NCBI GenBank assembly: GCA_035274465.1
Contig: DATEOF010000400.1
Location: 1-64,000, forward strand
Direction of reading: 5' to 3'
DNA length: 64,000 nucleotides
Source of the DNA: JADGRF01 sp035274465
GTDB taxonomy: Bacteria > Myxococcota_A > Polyangia > Polyangiales > JAFGIB01
A program made the translations under genes and the position numbers. Numbering within the stretch: position 1 is the first letter of the stretch; each line of letters starts with the position of its first letter. The notes beneath the pieces were generated by a model, which saw nothing but the letters and a program-made list of their open reading frames with translations, had not been told where the DNA came from and ran no database searches. Positions 17,764 through 27,200 of the stretch are shown piece by piece.

Positions 17764-17832
17764 GTTAGCAAGTCACGAAGAACGCATGTGGAGCTGAAGC
17801 TTCTCCGCGTGTCGCGGCCGTAGATCAGGTGC

Positions 17833-18528
17833 GTGATCGAGCTGCAAGACGTCGAGAAGATCTACGGCGATGGGCCGGCGCGCGTGGAAGCCCTCAAGGG
17901 GGTGAGCCTGCGCGTCTCGCCCGGCGACTTCGTGAGCGTGATGGGGCCCAGCGGCTCCGGCAAGTCGACGCTGCTGAACTTGATCAGCGCGCTCGACACG
18001 CCGAGCGGCGGACGCATCCTGATCGACGGCCAGGACACGTCGACGCTGGACGACGACGCCCTGACGCTGTTTCGGCGCCGGAAGATCGGGCTGGTGTTTC
18101 AGTTCTTCAACCTGCTGCCCACGCTGAACGCGCTCGACAACGTGCTCTTGCCCGTGATGCTCGAGCGCAAGGCTTCGGCCGCGGACCGCGCGCGTGCGCA
18201 GGCGCTGTTGGCCGACGTGGGGCTCGCCGCACGCAGCGCGCATCGCCTGCACGAGCTCTCGGGCGGCGAGATGCAGCGAGTCGCGATCGCACGCGCGCTG
18301 ATCCTCGAGCCGCGCCTGGTGCTGGCCGACGAGCCGACCGGCAACCTGGATAGCGTGACCGCCGAGCAGGTGCTGCAGCTGCTGAAGCGAACCTGCGCGC
18401 AGGCGCACACCACGCTGGTCATGGTCACCCACGATCGCCACGCGGCCACCGTGGGTGATCGCATCGTCTCCCTCAAGGACGGGCGGATCGCACGCGACGA
18501 GAGCACGCGCGAGGTCGCGGCACAATGA
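17833..18528 (+). CDS. ABC transporter ATP-binding protein (LolD/MacB type)
   Basis: A 231-residue ATPase with Walker A GPSGSGKST, signature LSGGEMQRVAIARAL, Walker B LVLADEPTGNLD and the H-loop VTHD. The LFRRRKIGLVFQFFNLLPTL pattern is typical of the LolD/MacB/FtsE group, which power FtsX-like permeases rather than classical importers. The start is GTG. It overlaps the permease gene by four bases (ATGA), so the two form one transporter. Confidence 0.95.
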   Translation: MIELQDVEKIYGDGPARVEALKGVSLRVSPGDFVSVMGPSGSGKSTLLNLISALDTPSGGRILIDGQDTSTLDDDALTLFRRRKIGLVFQFFNLLPTLNALDNVLLPVMLERKASAADRARAQALLADVGLAARSAHRLHELSGGEMQRVAIARALILEPRLVLADEPTGNLDSVTAEQVLQLLKRTCAQAHTTLVMVTHDRHAATVGDRIVSLKDGRIARDESTREVAAQ

Positions 18529-21179
18529 TGCGCGCACTCGCCGGCTCGATCTCGGGTATCGCGCTCGTGCTGCTCGAGCTGGCCGCGCTGGCGCTCGCGC
18601 CGTTTCGCATCGGCGCGCTGCTGCGCAGCGTGAGCTTGCCGCGCATGCGCGAGCACCGGGTCCGCACCACGCTGACCTTGCTGGGCGCCGCGCTGGGCGT
18701 CGGCGTGTTGGTCGCCGTCGTGATCTCCGGACGCTCGATCTCGCGCGGCGTCAACGCCACGGTGGATCACCTCGCGGGCAAGGCGGACCTGCAGATCGGC
18801 GCGGGCACTGCCGGCTTCGACGAATCGCTGCTCGATCGCGTGCGCGCAGTGCCGGGCGTCTATCGGGTGACGCCGGTGGTGCAGCAGGCCGTGACGGTGC
18901 GCGACGGGCGCGCCCCGGGCGAGCGGCTGCTCCTGCTGGGGGTGGATCTGCTCGGCAAGGAGGACGAGTACTTTCGCAGCTACCGCTCGGCCGAGCTGAC
19001 GGCGATCCGCCGCGATCCACTGGCGTTCTTGAACTCGGAGACCAACATCATCTTGAGTCGCAGCTTCGCACGCAAGCACGGCTATCGGCTGCACGACCGG
19101 CTGCCGTTCGCGACCAGCGCGGGCGTGCAGGAGTTCAGCGTCTGGGGCTTCATCGAAGACGAGGGCGTCGGCCGGGCGTTCGGCGGCGCGGTGGCCGTGA
19201 TGTACTACCCGGCGCTGCAGGTGGCGTTCGGGCGCGGCCGCAACCTCGACCGCCTGGACGTCGCGGTGGAACCTGGCGCGGACGTCGACGCGATCAGTCG
19301 ACGACTCTCCGCCGAGCTGGGCGAAGGCGTTGCGATCGAGGCCGCAGCCCTGCGCGGCGGCCGCGTGACCAAGATGCTGCAAGCGGTGGGCGTCGCGCTC
19401 GGCCTGGCCAGCATGATCGCGCTCGGTACGGCGCTGTTCCTGATCTACAACACGATGGCGATCAGCGTCGTGCAGCGCAAGCGCGAGCTCGGCATCCTGC
19501 GCGCGCTCGGTGTCACCCGCGGCGAGCTGCTGCGGCTGGTCATGCTCGAGGGCGCGTTGCTCGGCAGCGTGGCCGCAGCTGTGGGGGTCGGGCTGGCGCT
19601 GCTGATCGCGCGGCTTTCGCTGCGCATCACGAGCGGCGGACTGGCCGAGGTGTACCTGCAAGAGGTGGTGAGCGACGTCACGCTCGAGCCCGGGCTGATC
19701 GCGCTGGCATTCGTGGTGGGCGTGCTCGGCACCATGCTGGCGAGCGCGATCCCTGCGCGCCAGGCCGGGCGCAGCCGTCCGGCCGAGGTGCTGCGTACCA
19801 GCGGCGTGGTGCCGATCGCGCCCCGGACGCGCCGCATCGGCGCGAGAGACGTCGTGGCCATCGTGCTGTGCCTCGCCGCGGGACTGTTGCTACGTCTGGA
19901 CGGCGCCTTCGCAGCCGTCAGCGGCCCGGTCGCTTCACTCACCCTGCTGGTGGTGGGCGCGCTGCTGATCCCTCGGCTCGTGCAGGCGCTGCGCTTGCGC
20001 GGCCCTGCGCTCGGGGTGGAGGCGGAGCTCGCCAGCGGCAACGTGACGCGCGACCTCGGCCGTACGTCCAGCACGGCTGCTGCGCTGATGGCCGGCGGCG
20101 CGCTCACGATCGCCTTCGGGGCCTTCTCGGGCAGCTTCGTCGAATCGCTCAACACCTGGAGCGAGCAGATCGTGCCCGGCGATCTGTTCGTGACCAGTGG
20201 CGCCAACGTCTCCGGGCTCTCCGGGCGCAACATCCCGATGGCCGCCGCGTTCAGGCGCGAGCTCGCCGCCGTCCCCGGCGTGACGCAGGTGCGCGCCACG
20301 CGCATCGCCAACATCGAGTACCGGGGCTTTCCGCTCAAGCTGCTGTCGACCGAGACCGAGATCATGCAGCGGCAGTCGCGCATTCGCGTGCTGGAGGGTG
20401 ACGATCAAGACCGGGTGTTCCAGCAACTGCGCGAGCGCGGCGCGGTCAACATCAGCGAGAACCTGTCGCACCGCTTCGACCTGCACGCCGGCGACAGGAT
20501 CGCGCTGTTCGCCAGGGACGGAACGCGCAACTTCCCGATCGCAGCGGTCGTCGTGGACTACACCAGCGACGTGGGCTCGGTCTTCATGGATCGCGCGACG
20601 TTCATCCGCGAGTTTGCCGACGATCGGGTGGATACCTTCGAGCTGCGTGTGCGGCCCGGAGCGTCGATCGAGCAGGTGCGCAGCACGATCAACGAGCGCT
20701 ACGGTCACGAGCTCGATCTGTTCGTGTTGACGAACAGGGAGTTCCGCGGCGAGTTCGTCAAGGCCGCGAACGCGATCTTCGGCCTGTTGAACGGGCTGCA
20801 GCTGGTGGCGTTGATCGTCGCGCTGCTGGGCATCGTGAACGCGGTGCTGGCCAACGTGCTCGATCGCGTGCGCGAGTTGGGGGTGTTGCGCGCCATCGGC
20901 ATGCTGCGTGGGCGACTCCGGCGGCTGATCGTGCTCGAGGCCACGCTGGTCGGGGCAATCGGTAGCCTCGCAGCCATCGGCGTCGGGCTCGGTCTGGGTT
21001 ACGTGATGATCGAGCACGTCATGGCCGTACAGACCGGATGGCACCTGCCGTTCTACGTGCCCTGGGCCGACGTGTTGCGCTTGCTCTCGATCACCCTGCC
21101 GGCTGCGGCGCTGGCGGGTGTGTATCCGGCCAAGGTCGCGGGCGACTTGGTCGTGTGTGAGGCGCTCGAATACGAGTGA
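18525..21179 (+). CDS. ABC transporter permease, FtsX/LolC type, double-length
   Basis: The 884-residue product has two FtsX-like permease halves and therefore about eight membrane segments. The first half has an N-terminal helix and a periplasmic MacB-PCD-like domain (residues about 65-260), then three helices around MIALGTALFLIYNTMAISVVQ. The second half repeats this plan and ends in NAVLANVLDRVRELGVLRAIG, the typical FtsX helix. Transporters of this shape move lipoproteins, lipids or peptides from the inner membrane outward. It overlaps the ATPase and the LolA-like genes. Confidence 0.9.
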   Translation: MMRALAGSISGIALVLLELAALALAPFRIGALLRSVSLPRMREHRVRTTLTLLGAALGVGVLVAVVISGRSISRGVNATVDHLAGKADLQIGAGTAGFDESLLDRVRAVPGVYRVTPVVQQAVTVRDGRAPGERLLLLGVDLLGKEDEYFRSYRSAELTAIRRDPLAFLNSETNIILSRSFARKHGYRLHDRLPFATSAGVQEFSVWGFIEDEGVGRAFGGAVAVMYYPALQVAFGRGRNLDRLDVAVEPGADVDAISRRLSAELGEGVAIEAAALRGGRVTKMLQAVGVALGLASMIALGTALFLIYNTMAISVVQRKRELGILRALGVTRGELLRLVMLEGALLGSVAAAVGVGLALLIARLSLRITSGGLAEVYLQEVVSDVTLEPGLIALAFVVGVLGTMLASAIPARQAGRSRPAEVLRTSGVVPIAPRTRRIGARDVVAIVLCLAAGLLLRLDGAFAAVSGPVASLTLLVVGALLIPRLVQALRLRGPALGVEAELASGNVTRDLGRTSSTAAALMAGGALTIAFGAFSGSFVESLNTWSEQIVPGDLFVTSGANVSGLSGRNIPMAAAFRRELAAVPGVTQVRATRIANIEYRGFPLKLLSTETEIMQRQSRIRVLEGDDQDRVFQQLRERGAVNISENLSHRFDLHAGDRIALFARDGTRNFPIAAVVVDYTSDVGSVFMDRATFIREFADDRVDTFELRVRPGASIEQVRSTINERYGHELDLFVLTNREFRGEFVKAANAIFGLLNGLQLVALIVALLGIVNAVLANVLDRVRELGVLRAIGMLRGRLRRLIVLEATLVGAIGSLAAIGVGLGLGYVMIEHVMAVQTGWHLPFYVPWADVLRLLSITLPAAALAGVYPAKVAGDLVVCEALEYE

Positions 21180-21187
21180 GGATGGCG

Positions 21188-22003
21188 ATGGACGCGAGAA
21201 GGACCTCGTTGCTGCTGTGCTGTGTGCTCGTCGCGACTAGCGCGCACGCGCTATCACCGGATACCAAGGATGCGCGCGCGATCATGCGCGGCGTGTTCGA
21301 GAGCAACGGCGCCGCGCGCTCGCGAGCTCGAATGAAGATGACCATTCGGGACGGCCTGGGCACGCGCGAACGCACGCTGCAGACGCGCAGCCTGCGCTTC
21401 GAAGGCGGCCGCAAGAACCTGTTGCTGATCGAGGCGCCGGCCGACGTGCGCGGCACCGGCTTCCTGAGCATCGACTACGACGCAGGCAGCCGCGCCGACG
21501 AGCAATGGCTGTACCTGCCCAAGCTGCACCGCGTCACGCGCGTGCCTGCGAGCGGCAAGTCGGACGCGTTCGTCGGCTCCGACTTCAGCTACGCCGACCT
21601 CTCGCAGCAAGACCCGGACGACTTCGAGCTCAAGCTGCTCTCGCCATCTGTCGATGTCGCGGGCGAGGACTGCTGGCTGATCGAAGCCTTGCCGAAGAGG
21701 CCGCGCGTCGCGGAGGAGACCGGCTACGCAAAGTCTCAGATCTGGATCAGCAAGGCCAAGCTCGTGCCGCTGCAGATCAAGGCCTGGGTCGGGCTCGCGA
21801 CCAGCACGCGCATCAAGTACTTCAAGGCGAGTGACGTACGAAAGATCGACGGAGTGTGGACGTCCCACCGCCTGCAGATGCGCACGCTCGACGGCCAGAC
21901 AGTCGCATCCGAGACCACGATCGACGTCTCCGACGCATCGAACGCGGCTGCCGATGTCGACGACGCCGAGTTCACACAGCAGCGCCTCGAACGCGGCCTG
22001 TGA
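21188..22003 (+). CDS. Outer membrane lipoprotein-sorting protein (LolA-like)
   Basis: A 271-residue periplasmic protein with a signal peptide (RTSLLLCCVLVATSAHA). It matches the pattern of the large LolA-like family that accompanies MacB/RND exporters: RARMKMTIRDGLGTRERTLQ, LLLIEAPADVRGTGFLSIDY and QWLYLPKLHRVTRV, then SDFSYADLSQQDPDDF. It probably carries a hydrophobic cargo delivered by the ABC exporter encoded just upstream. The ATG at 21188 has GAGG at six bases; earlier ATG/GTG codons are possible. Confidence 0.85.
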   Translation: MDARRTSLLLCCVLVATSAHALSPDTKDARAIMRGVFESNGAARSRARMKMTIRDGLGTRERTLQTRSLRFEGGRKNLLLIEAPADVRGTGFLSIDYDAGSRADEQWLYLPKLHRVTRVPASGKSDAFVGSDFSYADLSQQDPDDFELKLLSPSVDVAGEDCWLIEALPKRPRVAEETGYAKSQIWISKAKLVPLQIKAWVGLATSTRIKYFKASDVRKIDGVWTSHRLQMRTLDGQTVASETTIDVSDASNAAADVDDAEFTQQRLERGL

Positions 22004-22278
22004 TCCGCTGGATCGCACGAAGTCCATTTCGACGCAGGGCTGGCACGGATCCTGCGGCTCTGGGGTGTAGAGCGCGGTGTGCTGCGGCTGTCCCGAGTAG
22101 CCGCGGCACGACGAGATCAGTCGTCAGTCCGTCCAGCGCATTCGGCTCAGGCTTTCGATGAGTCCAGCCTGCCAATCGGTCTCCTGCATTCACGCTGTGG
22201 ATTGCTACGCACTGGAGCGCTGACTAGCGTGCGGGCCGTGTTGGCGAGCAGGTTCGTTTTCATTCGGGTTGCGGTCCT

Positions 22279-22494
22279 GTGCGCGAGCGTCAGCGTGTTC
22301 GCAGATTGTTCGAGCGGACCTGCTTCCTGTACGATGGCTGTCCCGCCGACGGCCAGGTCGAGATGTGCTCGTTCCAGGACATGGGCCACTGCTGGGCCGG
22401 TGCGCCGGTCTGTCCGTCGTGCATCGGCGAGGGCCCGGGCTACGCGAGCGCGACCAAGCTGGAGTGGGAGTTCTTCAAGAAATACGCCTGGTGA
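22279..22494 (+). pseudogene. 3' remnant of a PHB depolymerase/feruloyl esterase-like gene
   Basis: The end of this frame reads GQVEMCSFQDMGHCWAGAP and finishes EWEFFKKYAW. This is the C-terminal part of LpqC/poly(3-hydroxybutyrate) depolymerase-type alpha/beta hydrolases, in which the GHCWAG histidine is catalytic. The nucleophile and the rest of the enzyme (some 250 residues) are missing. The 275 bases before it (22004-22278) hold no matching coding sequence. It is best explained as the tail of a deleted gene. It lies convergent to the acetyltransferase gene, only four bases away. Confidence 0.65.
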
Positions 22495-22498
22495 GCGC

Positions 22499-23056
22499 CT
22501 ATTCGTGGATCTCGCGCACCACGCGGCAGGGATTGCCCGCCGCGAACACAGCTTCGGGAATATCGCGCGTGACCACGCTGCCCGCGCCGATCACCGCCTT
22601 CGCGCCGATCCGCACCCCCGGCAGGATGATCGCGCCTCCGCCCACCCACACGTCCTCGCCGATCTCGATCGGCTTGCCGAACTCCTCGCGCCGGCGCAGC
22701 TCGGCGTTGAACGGGTGCATCGGGGTGTAGATCTGCACGGCAGGACCGAACAGCGTGAAGTTGCCGATGCTCACCTTGCACACGTCGAGGACCACGCAGT
22801 TGAAGTTGAAGAACACGCGCTCGCCCAGCTCGATGTTCGTGCCGTAGTCGCAGTAGAACGGCGGCTGCATCCACACCGAGTCGCCGCCGACCCCGAACAG
22901 CTCACACAGGATGCGCCGCCGCTCGGCTTGCTCCGCCTCGCGCGAGGCATTCAAGGCCTGGCACAGATCGCGCGCATGCGCGCGTGCCTCGACCAGCTCC
23001 GGGTCGAGTGCGTTGTACAGCTCGCCCGCAAGCATCTTCTCGCGTTCGGTCTTCAT
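22499..23056 (-). CDS. maa: Maltose/galactoside O-acetyltransferase (hexapeptide repeat)
   Basis: A 185-residue trimeric left-handed beta-helix acetyltransferase. The N-terminal mac domain (MKTEREKMLAGELYNALDPEL) is followed by hexapeptide repeats. The catalytic histidine lies in YTPMHPFNAELR, and VWVGGGAIILPGVRIGAKAV and IGAGSVVTRDIPE are typical of the Maa/LacA group. It transfers acetyl from acetyl-CoA to sugars. The specific sugar cannot be fixed from sequence. Confidence 0.92.
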   Translation of the reverse strand: MKTEREKMLAGELYNALDPELVEARAHARDLCQALNASREAEQAERRRILCELFGVGGDSVWMQPPFYCDYGTNIELGERVFFNFNCVVLDVCKVSIGNFTLFGPAVQIYTPMHPFNAELRRREEFGKPIEIGEDVWVGGGAIILPGVRIGAKAVIGAGSVVTRDIPEAVFAAGNPCRVVREIHE

Positions 23057-23074
23057 GCTCCGTGAAGTAATCCC

Positions 23075-23770
23075 CTAGAACGGCCCGAACAGCCAGCCCG
23101 GCTCGAGCTCGCGAGCCTTGTGGGGTGCGGCCGCGCTTCTGCGGATCGTGCGCTCGAGTGAGCTAGCTTGGAGCGTTTCCCAGCGCATGAGCCGCGTGGC
23201 CACGGCATCCAGGGCAGCGCGGTTCGCCGCCAGCAGCCCGTGGGCGGTACGGACGCCCTGAATCAGCGCTCGAGTGGTCGTTCCGCCGGCGAGTCGACCC
23301 TGGCCGGCCGTCAGGAAGTGCCAGAGCAGCTTGAGGTGGTACTCCGCAGTGAGGAGGTCCGGTTCGCACCCGGACATGTTCATCGTCGAGAGCTCGTCGA
23401 GGTCGTGATTCGACCAGAGCACCTCGGCCGCCAAGCCTGCCAGGTTGATCAGCGCCGTATTCATCACGTTGCGCCGCAGTTGTTTTTCGAACGCGAGGCG
23501 TCTTTGCGGGGCCATGCGCGGGTCGATGGGTACGACCGGATACCGCGGAAGCACGACGCGGCCCAGCACCGGACCTTGTCGACGCACCGTCGCCCACTTA
23601 CACGATCTGCCCAACAGGTACGCCACGACGGCGTGCCCAGCCTCGTGGTACGCGACGAGTGGATCGCACACAGGCCGCGTGACACTCGACTCGTCCGCGA
23701 TCCAACGCCGGACGTAGCTGAGCCACAAGTCGCCGATGTCGACCATCGAACGTAGCGAGAGGGTTTCCAT
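23075..23770 (-). CDS. Stand-alone M41 (FtsH)-like zinc peptidase
   Basis: A 231-residue protein with the zinc motif YHEAGHAVVAYLLG (H42, E43, H46). Further on MSGCEPDLLTAEYHL places D138 where FtsH has its third zinc ligand. Thus the M41 fold is present, yet there is no AAA ATPase domain and no clear membrane segment. Such orphan M41-like peptidases exist in bacteria, mostly uncharacterised. It begins 12 bases after a small unknown gene on the same strand. Confidence 0.75.
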   Translation of the reverse strand: METLSLRSMVDIGDLWLSYVRRWIADESSVTRPVCDPLVAYHEAGHAVVAYLLGRSCKWATVRRQGPVLGRVVLPRYPVVPIDPRMAPQRRLAFEKQLRRNVMNTALINLAGLAAEVLWSNHDLDELSTMNMSGCEPDLLTAEYHLKLLWHFLTAGQGRLAGGTTTRALIQGVRTAHGLLAANRAALDAVATRLMRWETLQASSLERTIRRSAAAPHKARELEPGWLFGPF

Positions 23771-23782
23771 CGGCGGCTTGCG

Positions 23783-24055
23783 TTACTTCCCGAGCTCGAC
23801 CAGCTGCTTCGAATGTGCGAGCCGCTGTACCGAGCTCCATACGCGGCCTACGTGGTACATGAAGCGAGTCGGCTCATACTCGTAGGACGCTGCGCGAAGC
23901 CCGTGCAAGATCATCTCGTACGCTGCAAAAGGCGAGCGCGCAATCTCCGAGATCGAAGACCAATCGTGCAGCGAGATGAGTGCCACGCCCTCGTTCGGAT
24001 GCCAGTGTGACAACCAATTGTCCTGATGCGCGGACTCCATGAACGCGATCGTCAC
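23783..24055 (-). CDS. Uncharacterised 90-residue protein
   Basis: The family is not recognised. The product begins MTIAFMESAHQDNWL (GTG start) and contains HPNEGVALISLHDW and SPFAAYEMILHGLRA. It looks like a soluble protein, or the C-terminal part of a longer one. The frame just upstream holds a VWA-like fragment in another phase, so this may be part of a broken gene. It probably shares a transcript with the M41-like peptidase. Confidence 0.5.
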   Translation of the reverse strand: MTIAFMESAHQDNWLSHWHPNEGVALISLHDWSSISEIARSPFAAYEMILHGLRAASYEYEPTRFMYHVGRVWSSVQRLAHSKQLVELGK

Positions 24056-24203
24056 GTGCGGTGCGGGCGACGGCGGCTCGGGTCGCCTGGACTGCGGGAG
24101 ACATCACCGACACGACGTCGTTGTAGAGCACCACGCTGAACTCGTCCTGCGGTCCGAGTGCCTGCAGACTGCGCGCTGCAGCCTCGCGACGTAGTACTGT
24201 CAA
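24056..24203 (-). pseudogene. Fragment resembling a von Willebrand A domain
   Basis: One - strand frame reads AAARSLQALGPQDEFSVVLY followed by NDVVSVMSPAVQ. This is the pattern of the second strand and helix of VWA domains (xALxxxDxFxVVxYxDxVxxxxP). The metal-binding DxSxS start and the rest of the domain are absent. The frame runs into the next gene out of phase. It is read as a remnant, with moderate confidence because of its short length. Confidence 0.4.
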
Positions 24204-24251
24204 AATCTTTTGTGGCGCTACCTTCCGGGGACGAAGGCTCCCTGTGCGCGC

Positions 24252-27200
24252 TCAGGTCCTCTTCTCGACGTCGCCCAGTTCCTGGAGCCAGCAGCTGATG
24301 GCTGCAGCCAGCTCCCAGTATTCGATCGGGATCGCGTCGGGGCGGGTGATGATCGCCGCCAGGCCGAGGCACTCGGCTTCGCCTTCGGGGCTGAGCGGCA
24401 GGAGCGCGTACTGTTTGCCGCTGGAGCTGGTCCAGCTCCCGGTGGCCAAACCCGCGGCTTGTTCGGGGGTGGTGAAGACCGTCGTCATCGTGGCCTGGAG
24501 CTGGCGTTGCTTCCAGTAGCCGGCCGCGAAGCGGTCGAGTGCCGGGTCGGGATCGGTGAGTGAGGCGCTGCGGGTGAGGTCGAGACCGCGCGCGAAGTAG
24601 AGTTGGCCCGCACTGGCGTTGAGCTCTCGGCACAGCAGCTCGAGCGCGCGGCGCGCGCGAGCGCTCGGTTCGAGGGTGATGGCGAGCGCGTTGCGTAGCG
24701 CGTCGTCGAAGCGCGCGTTGGCTTTGCGCGTCGACTGGACTTCGAGGTTGGTCTCGAAGTTGGAGACCGGCACCTCGAGGTCGAGCCCTTGCTTGCGTGC
24801 TTCGTCCAGCAGGCGGCCGTGCATGCCGAGCCTGCCTGTGGCGCCATCGGCTGCACCGTGCTCGAGCGCGAGGCGCATGTAGTGGCCGGCAGTGGTGGCG
24901 TCCTTTGCGAGGATCGCGATCCGCGCGCGTGCCTCGTAGTCGAGCGCGGCGAACGAGGGGCGCAGCTTCTCGCTGCGCACGAGCAGCGCGTCCAGTCGTG
25001 CGGTCGCGCTTTCGTGGTCGCCGAGCTTGGCTTCGATCACGGCGAGCGCGCGCAGATAGTCGACGCTGCAGGTGATCTCGCGTTCCTTGCAACGGCGTAC
25101 CAGTGCCAGGCCGAGCTCGCGAGCTGCCTCGAGCTGGCCAAGCTCCTCCAGCACCGTCATGCAGCCCTGGCTGGCAGCGAGGTGCATGAGCTCCGAAGCC
25201 GGTCGATCCGCCAGCTCTCGGTCATAGATCGCGATCGTGCGCTCGAAGGCCGCGAGCGCGGCGGGCAAGTCTCCCCGCAGCCTGTGATAGTAACCTTGCG
25301 CAAGCTGGTGCACCGGGCGCCACCCTGGCCAACGTGCAGCGAACAGTGCGATTCGGTCTGCGGCGTGTTTGACCCCGGCCAGGTCTCGCAGGTGCACGTG
25401 CAGAAACAATTCGCTCGCAGACTCGAACATCTGGCGTGAGCTCGCCTGGGCGGCGACGAGCTCGGCACGTTTGCGATAGCGCTCGGCGGCCTCGAGGTCT
25501 CCATCGAACACACTCAGCTGGCGGCGCAACTGCAAGGTGCTGACTTGGTGCAGGGGGTCGTCCTCGATCAGCGCGATCCAGGCCTCCGCTGTGGGGTAGC
25601 CGAGGACTGTCTCGATGCCTGCTGCCGCATACGCGACGGCCCGACGGATCTCGTCCACGTAGGGGACCTCGCGTGCCGAGACAGGCTCCAATCCGCGATA
25701 CACCGCGAGCGCGCGCGTGTGCGCCTGTTCGAGGCGCCCGAGACAAGTGATTTCGGTGACACTGAGGGCGTTCTGCCAGATGGCGTGCAACGCGGGTGAG
25801 AGGGATGCGAAGGGCTCCAGGAGCTCCGGGAGCGATGCGTGCAAGCGCGTGTTTCGGGTGCGGTTGCCTATCACGATCGAGATGACCACGTAGTTCGTGA
25901 GGTGTTTGATCGCTTCGTCCAGGCGATACACGCGTTGCTCCGGCGACGTACTCGCGTAGCGCTCGGAGGCGGCGGTGAGCGCGCGTTGCAAACGTTGCTG
26001 CGGATCCGTCACGTTCGACAGCGCGCGATAATCGGCCAGGCCGGAGTCGCGCTCCAGCTGCTGAAGCAGCGTGGGCGCGTAGGCATCGAAGCGCTCGTCA
26101 TCGATCAGCACGTAGCACATCAGCAGTCGGCGCGTGAGCTCGCACGTCTCACGGGGGGGCCTGCGCAGAGTGCGTGAGGCATTACATGCGCGTTCGAAGG
26201 TCCGCGCTACGACTGCGAAAAACAGGCTGCTATACGAGCGGGGATTCAGCTCCTGAACGTCGCGGGCCAGCAGTTGCGCGAGGCGATCCAGCCCGCGCTC
26301 GTCGTCGCCTGCAGCCAGCCAGTGATGAGCTTCGAGGAACTCCAGGCTTGAGGTACGCGCACACATGGTCGCGAGCGCTCGATGGACGTCGGCGCGCTCC
26401 GCCGCCGTGAGCGGCTGGCTCAAGCAAACTCGCACATCCGGGTGTGCCAGCGCGTAGGATCCGCCATCTTCTACCAGCAGGCCTTGCCGCACGAGCTCGC
26501 CGAGCGCCGCCTCCACCGGCTCTGCTCCATCCGGCAGCAATGCGATGTAGTCCGAACGACTCCACGGCACCTCGAGTGCCAGCGCCTGCGCTCGTGCGAG
26601 CTGGCGTGCCAGGGGCGAGAGCTGGTCGATCTGAAGGCGCAGCGCGTCCTGACCGCTCGTGGGCAGGTCGCTGACCGCGAGCACCGCAGGCAAGATCCAG
26701 TTGCCGTCCGCGTAGCGGATCATCGCGCGATCGAGCAGGTGCTGCACCAGCGCCATCGCCGCGCGGGGGTTGCCGGCGGCGAGCTTGTGGACGCGGTCGC
26801 TCAGTAGCGCCGTGCGCGGGGCGTCTGCGAAGATCGAGCCGAAGAGTTGTTCGGTTTGCTGCCCGTCCAGCGCCGGGACGTCGTGCGCGGCGCAGTAGCT
26901 GCGCAGGACCGCGAGCTCCGGTCGCGCCTCGGCATCGAATGGAGTTTGTAGCGCGCCCACGACCAGGAGCCGCGTTTCTTCGGCTTCGCTGAGCAGCGTA
27001 AGAAGCAGCGCGAGCGATGCGCTGTCGATGCACTCGACGTCGTCGACCACGATCACCAGGGGCTGCGCTCGGCAGGCGCACTTCAACCACTGCTGGAGCG
27101 CTGCCTGTGTCCCAGCAGCGTCCGCCGCCCACTCGGCCGCCGCTCGAAGCCGCAGCGGCTGCCCCTGGAACAAGCGCTCCGCCACGCCGAGCTCCAGCGC

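Noticed and set aside
18455..20401. 648-residue + strand frame inside the ABC permease gene
   Set aside because: The permease frame has repeated FtsX motifs and membrane helices; the other frame is Arg/Ala/Gly-rich shadow.
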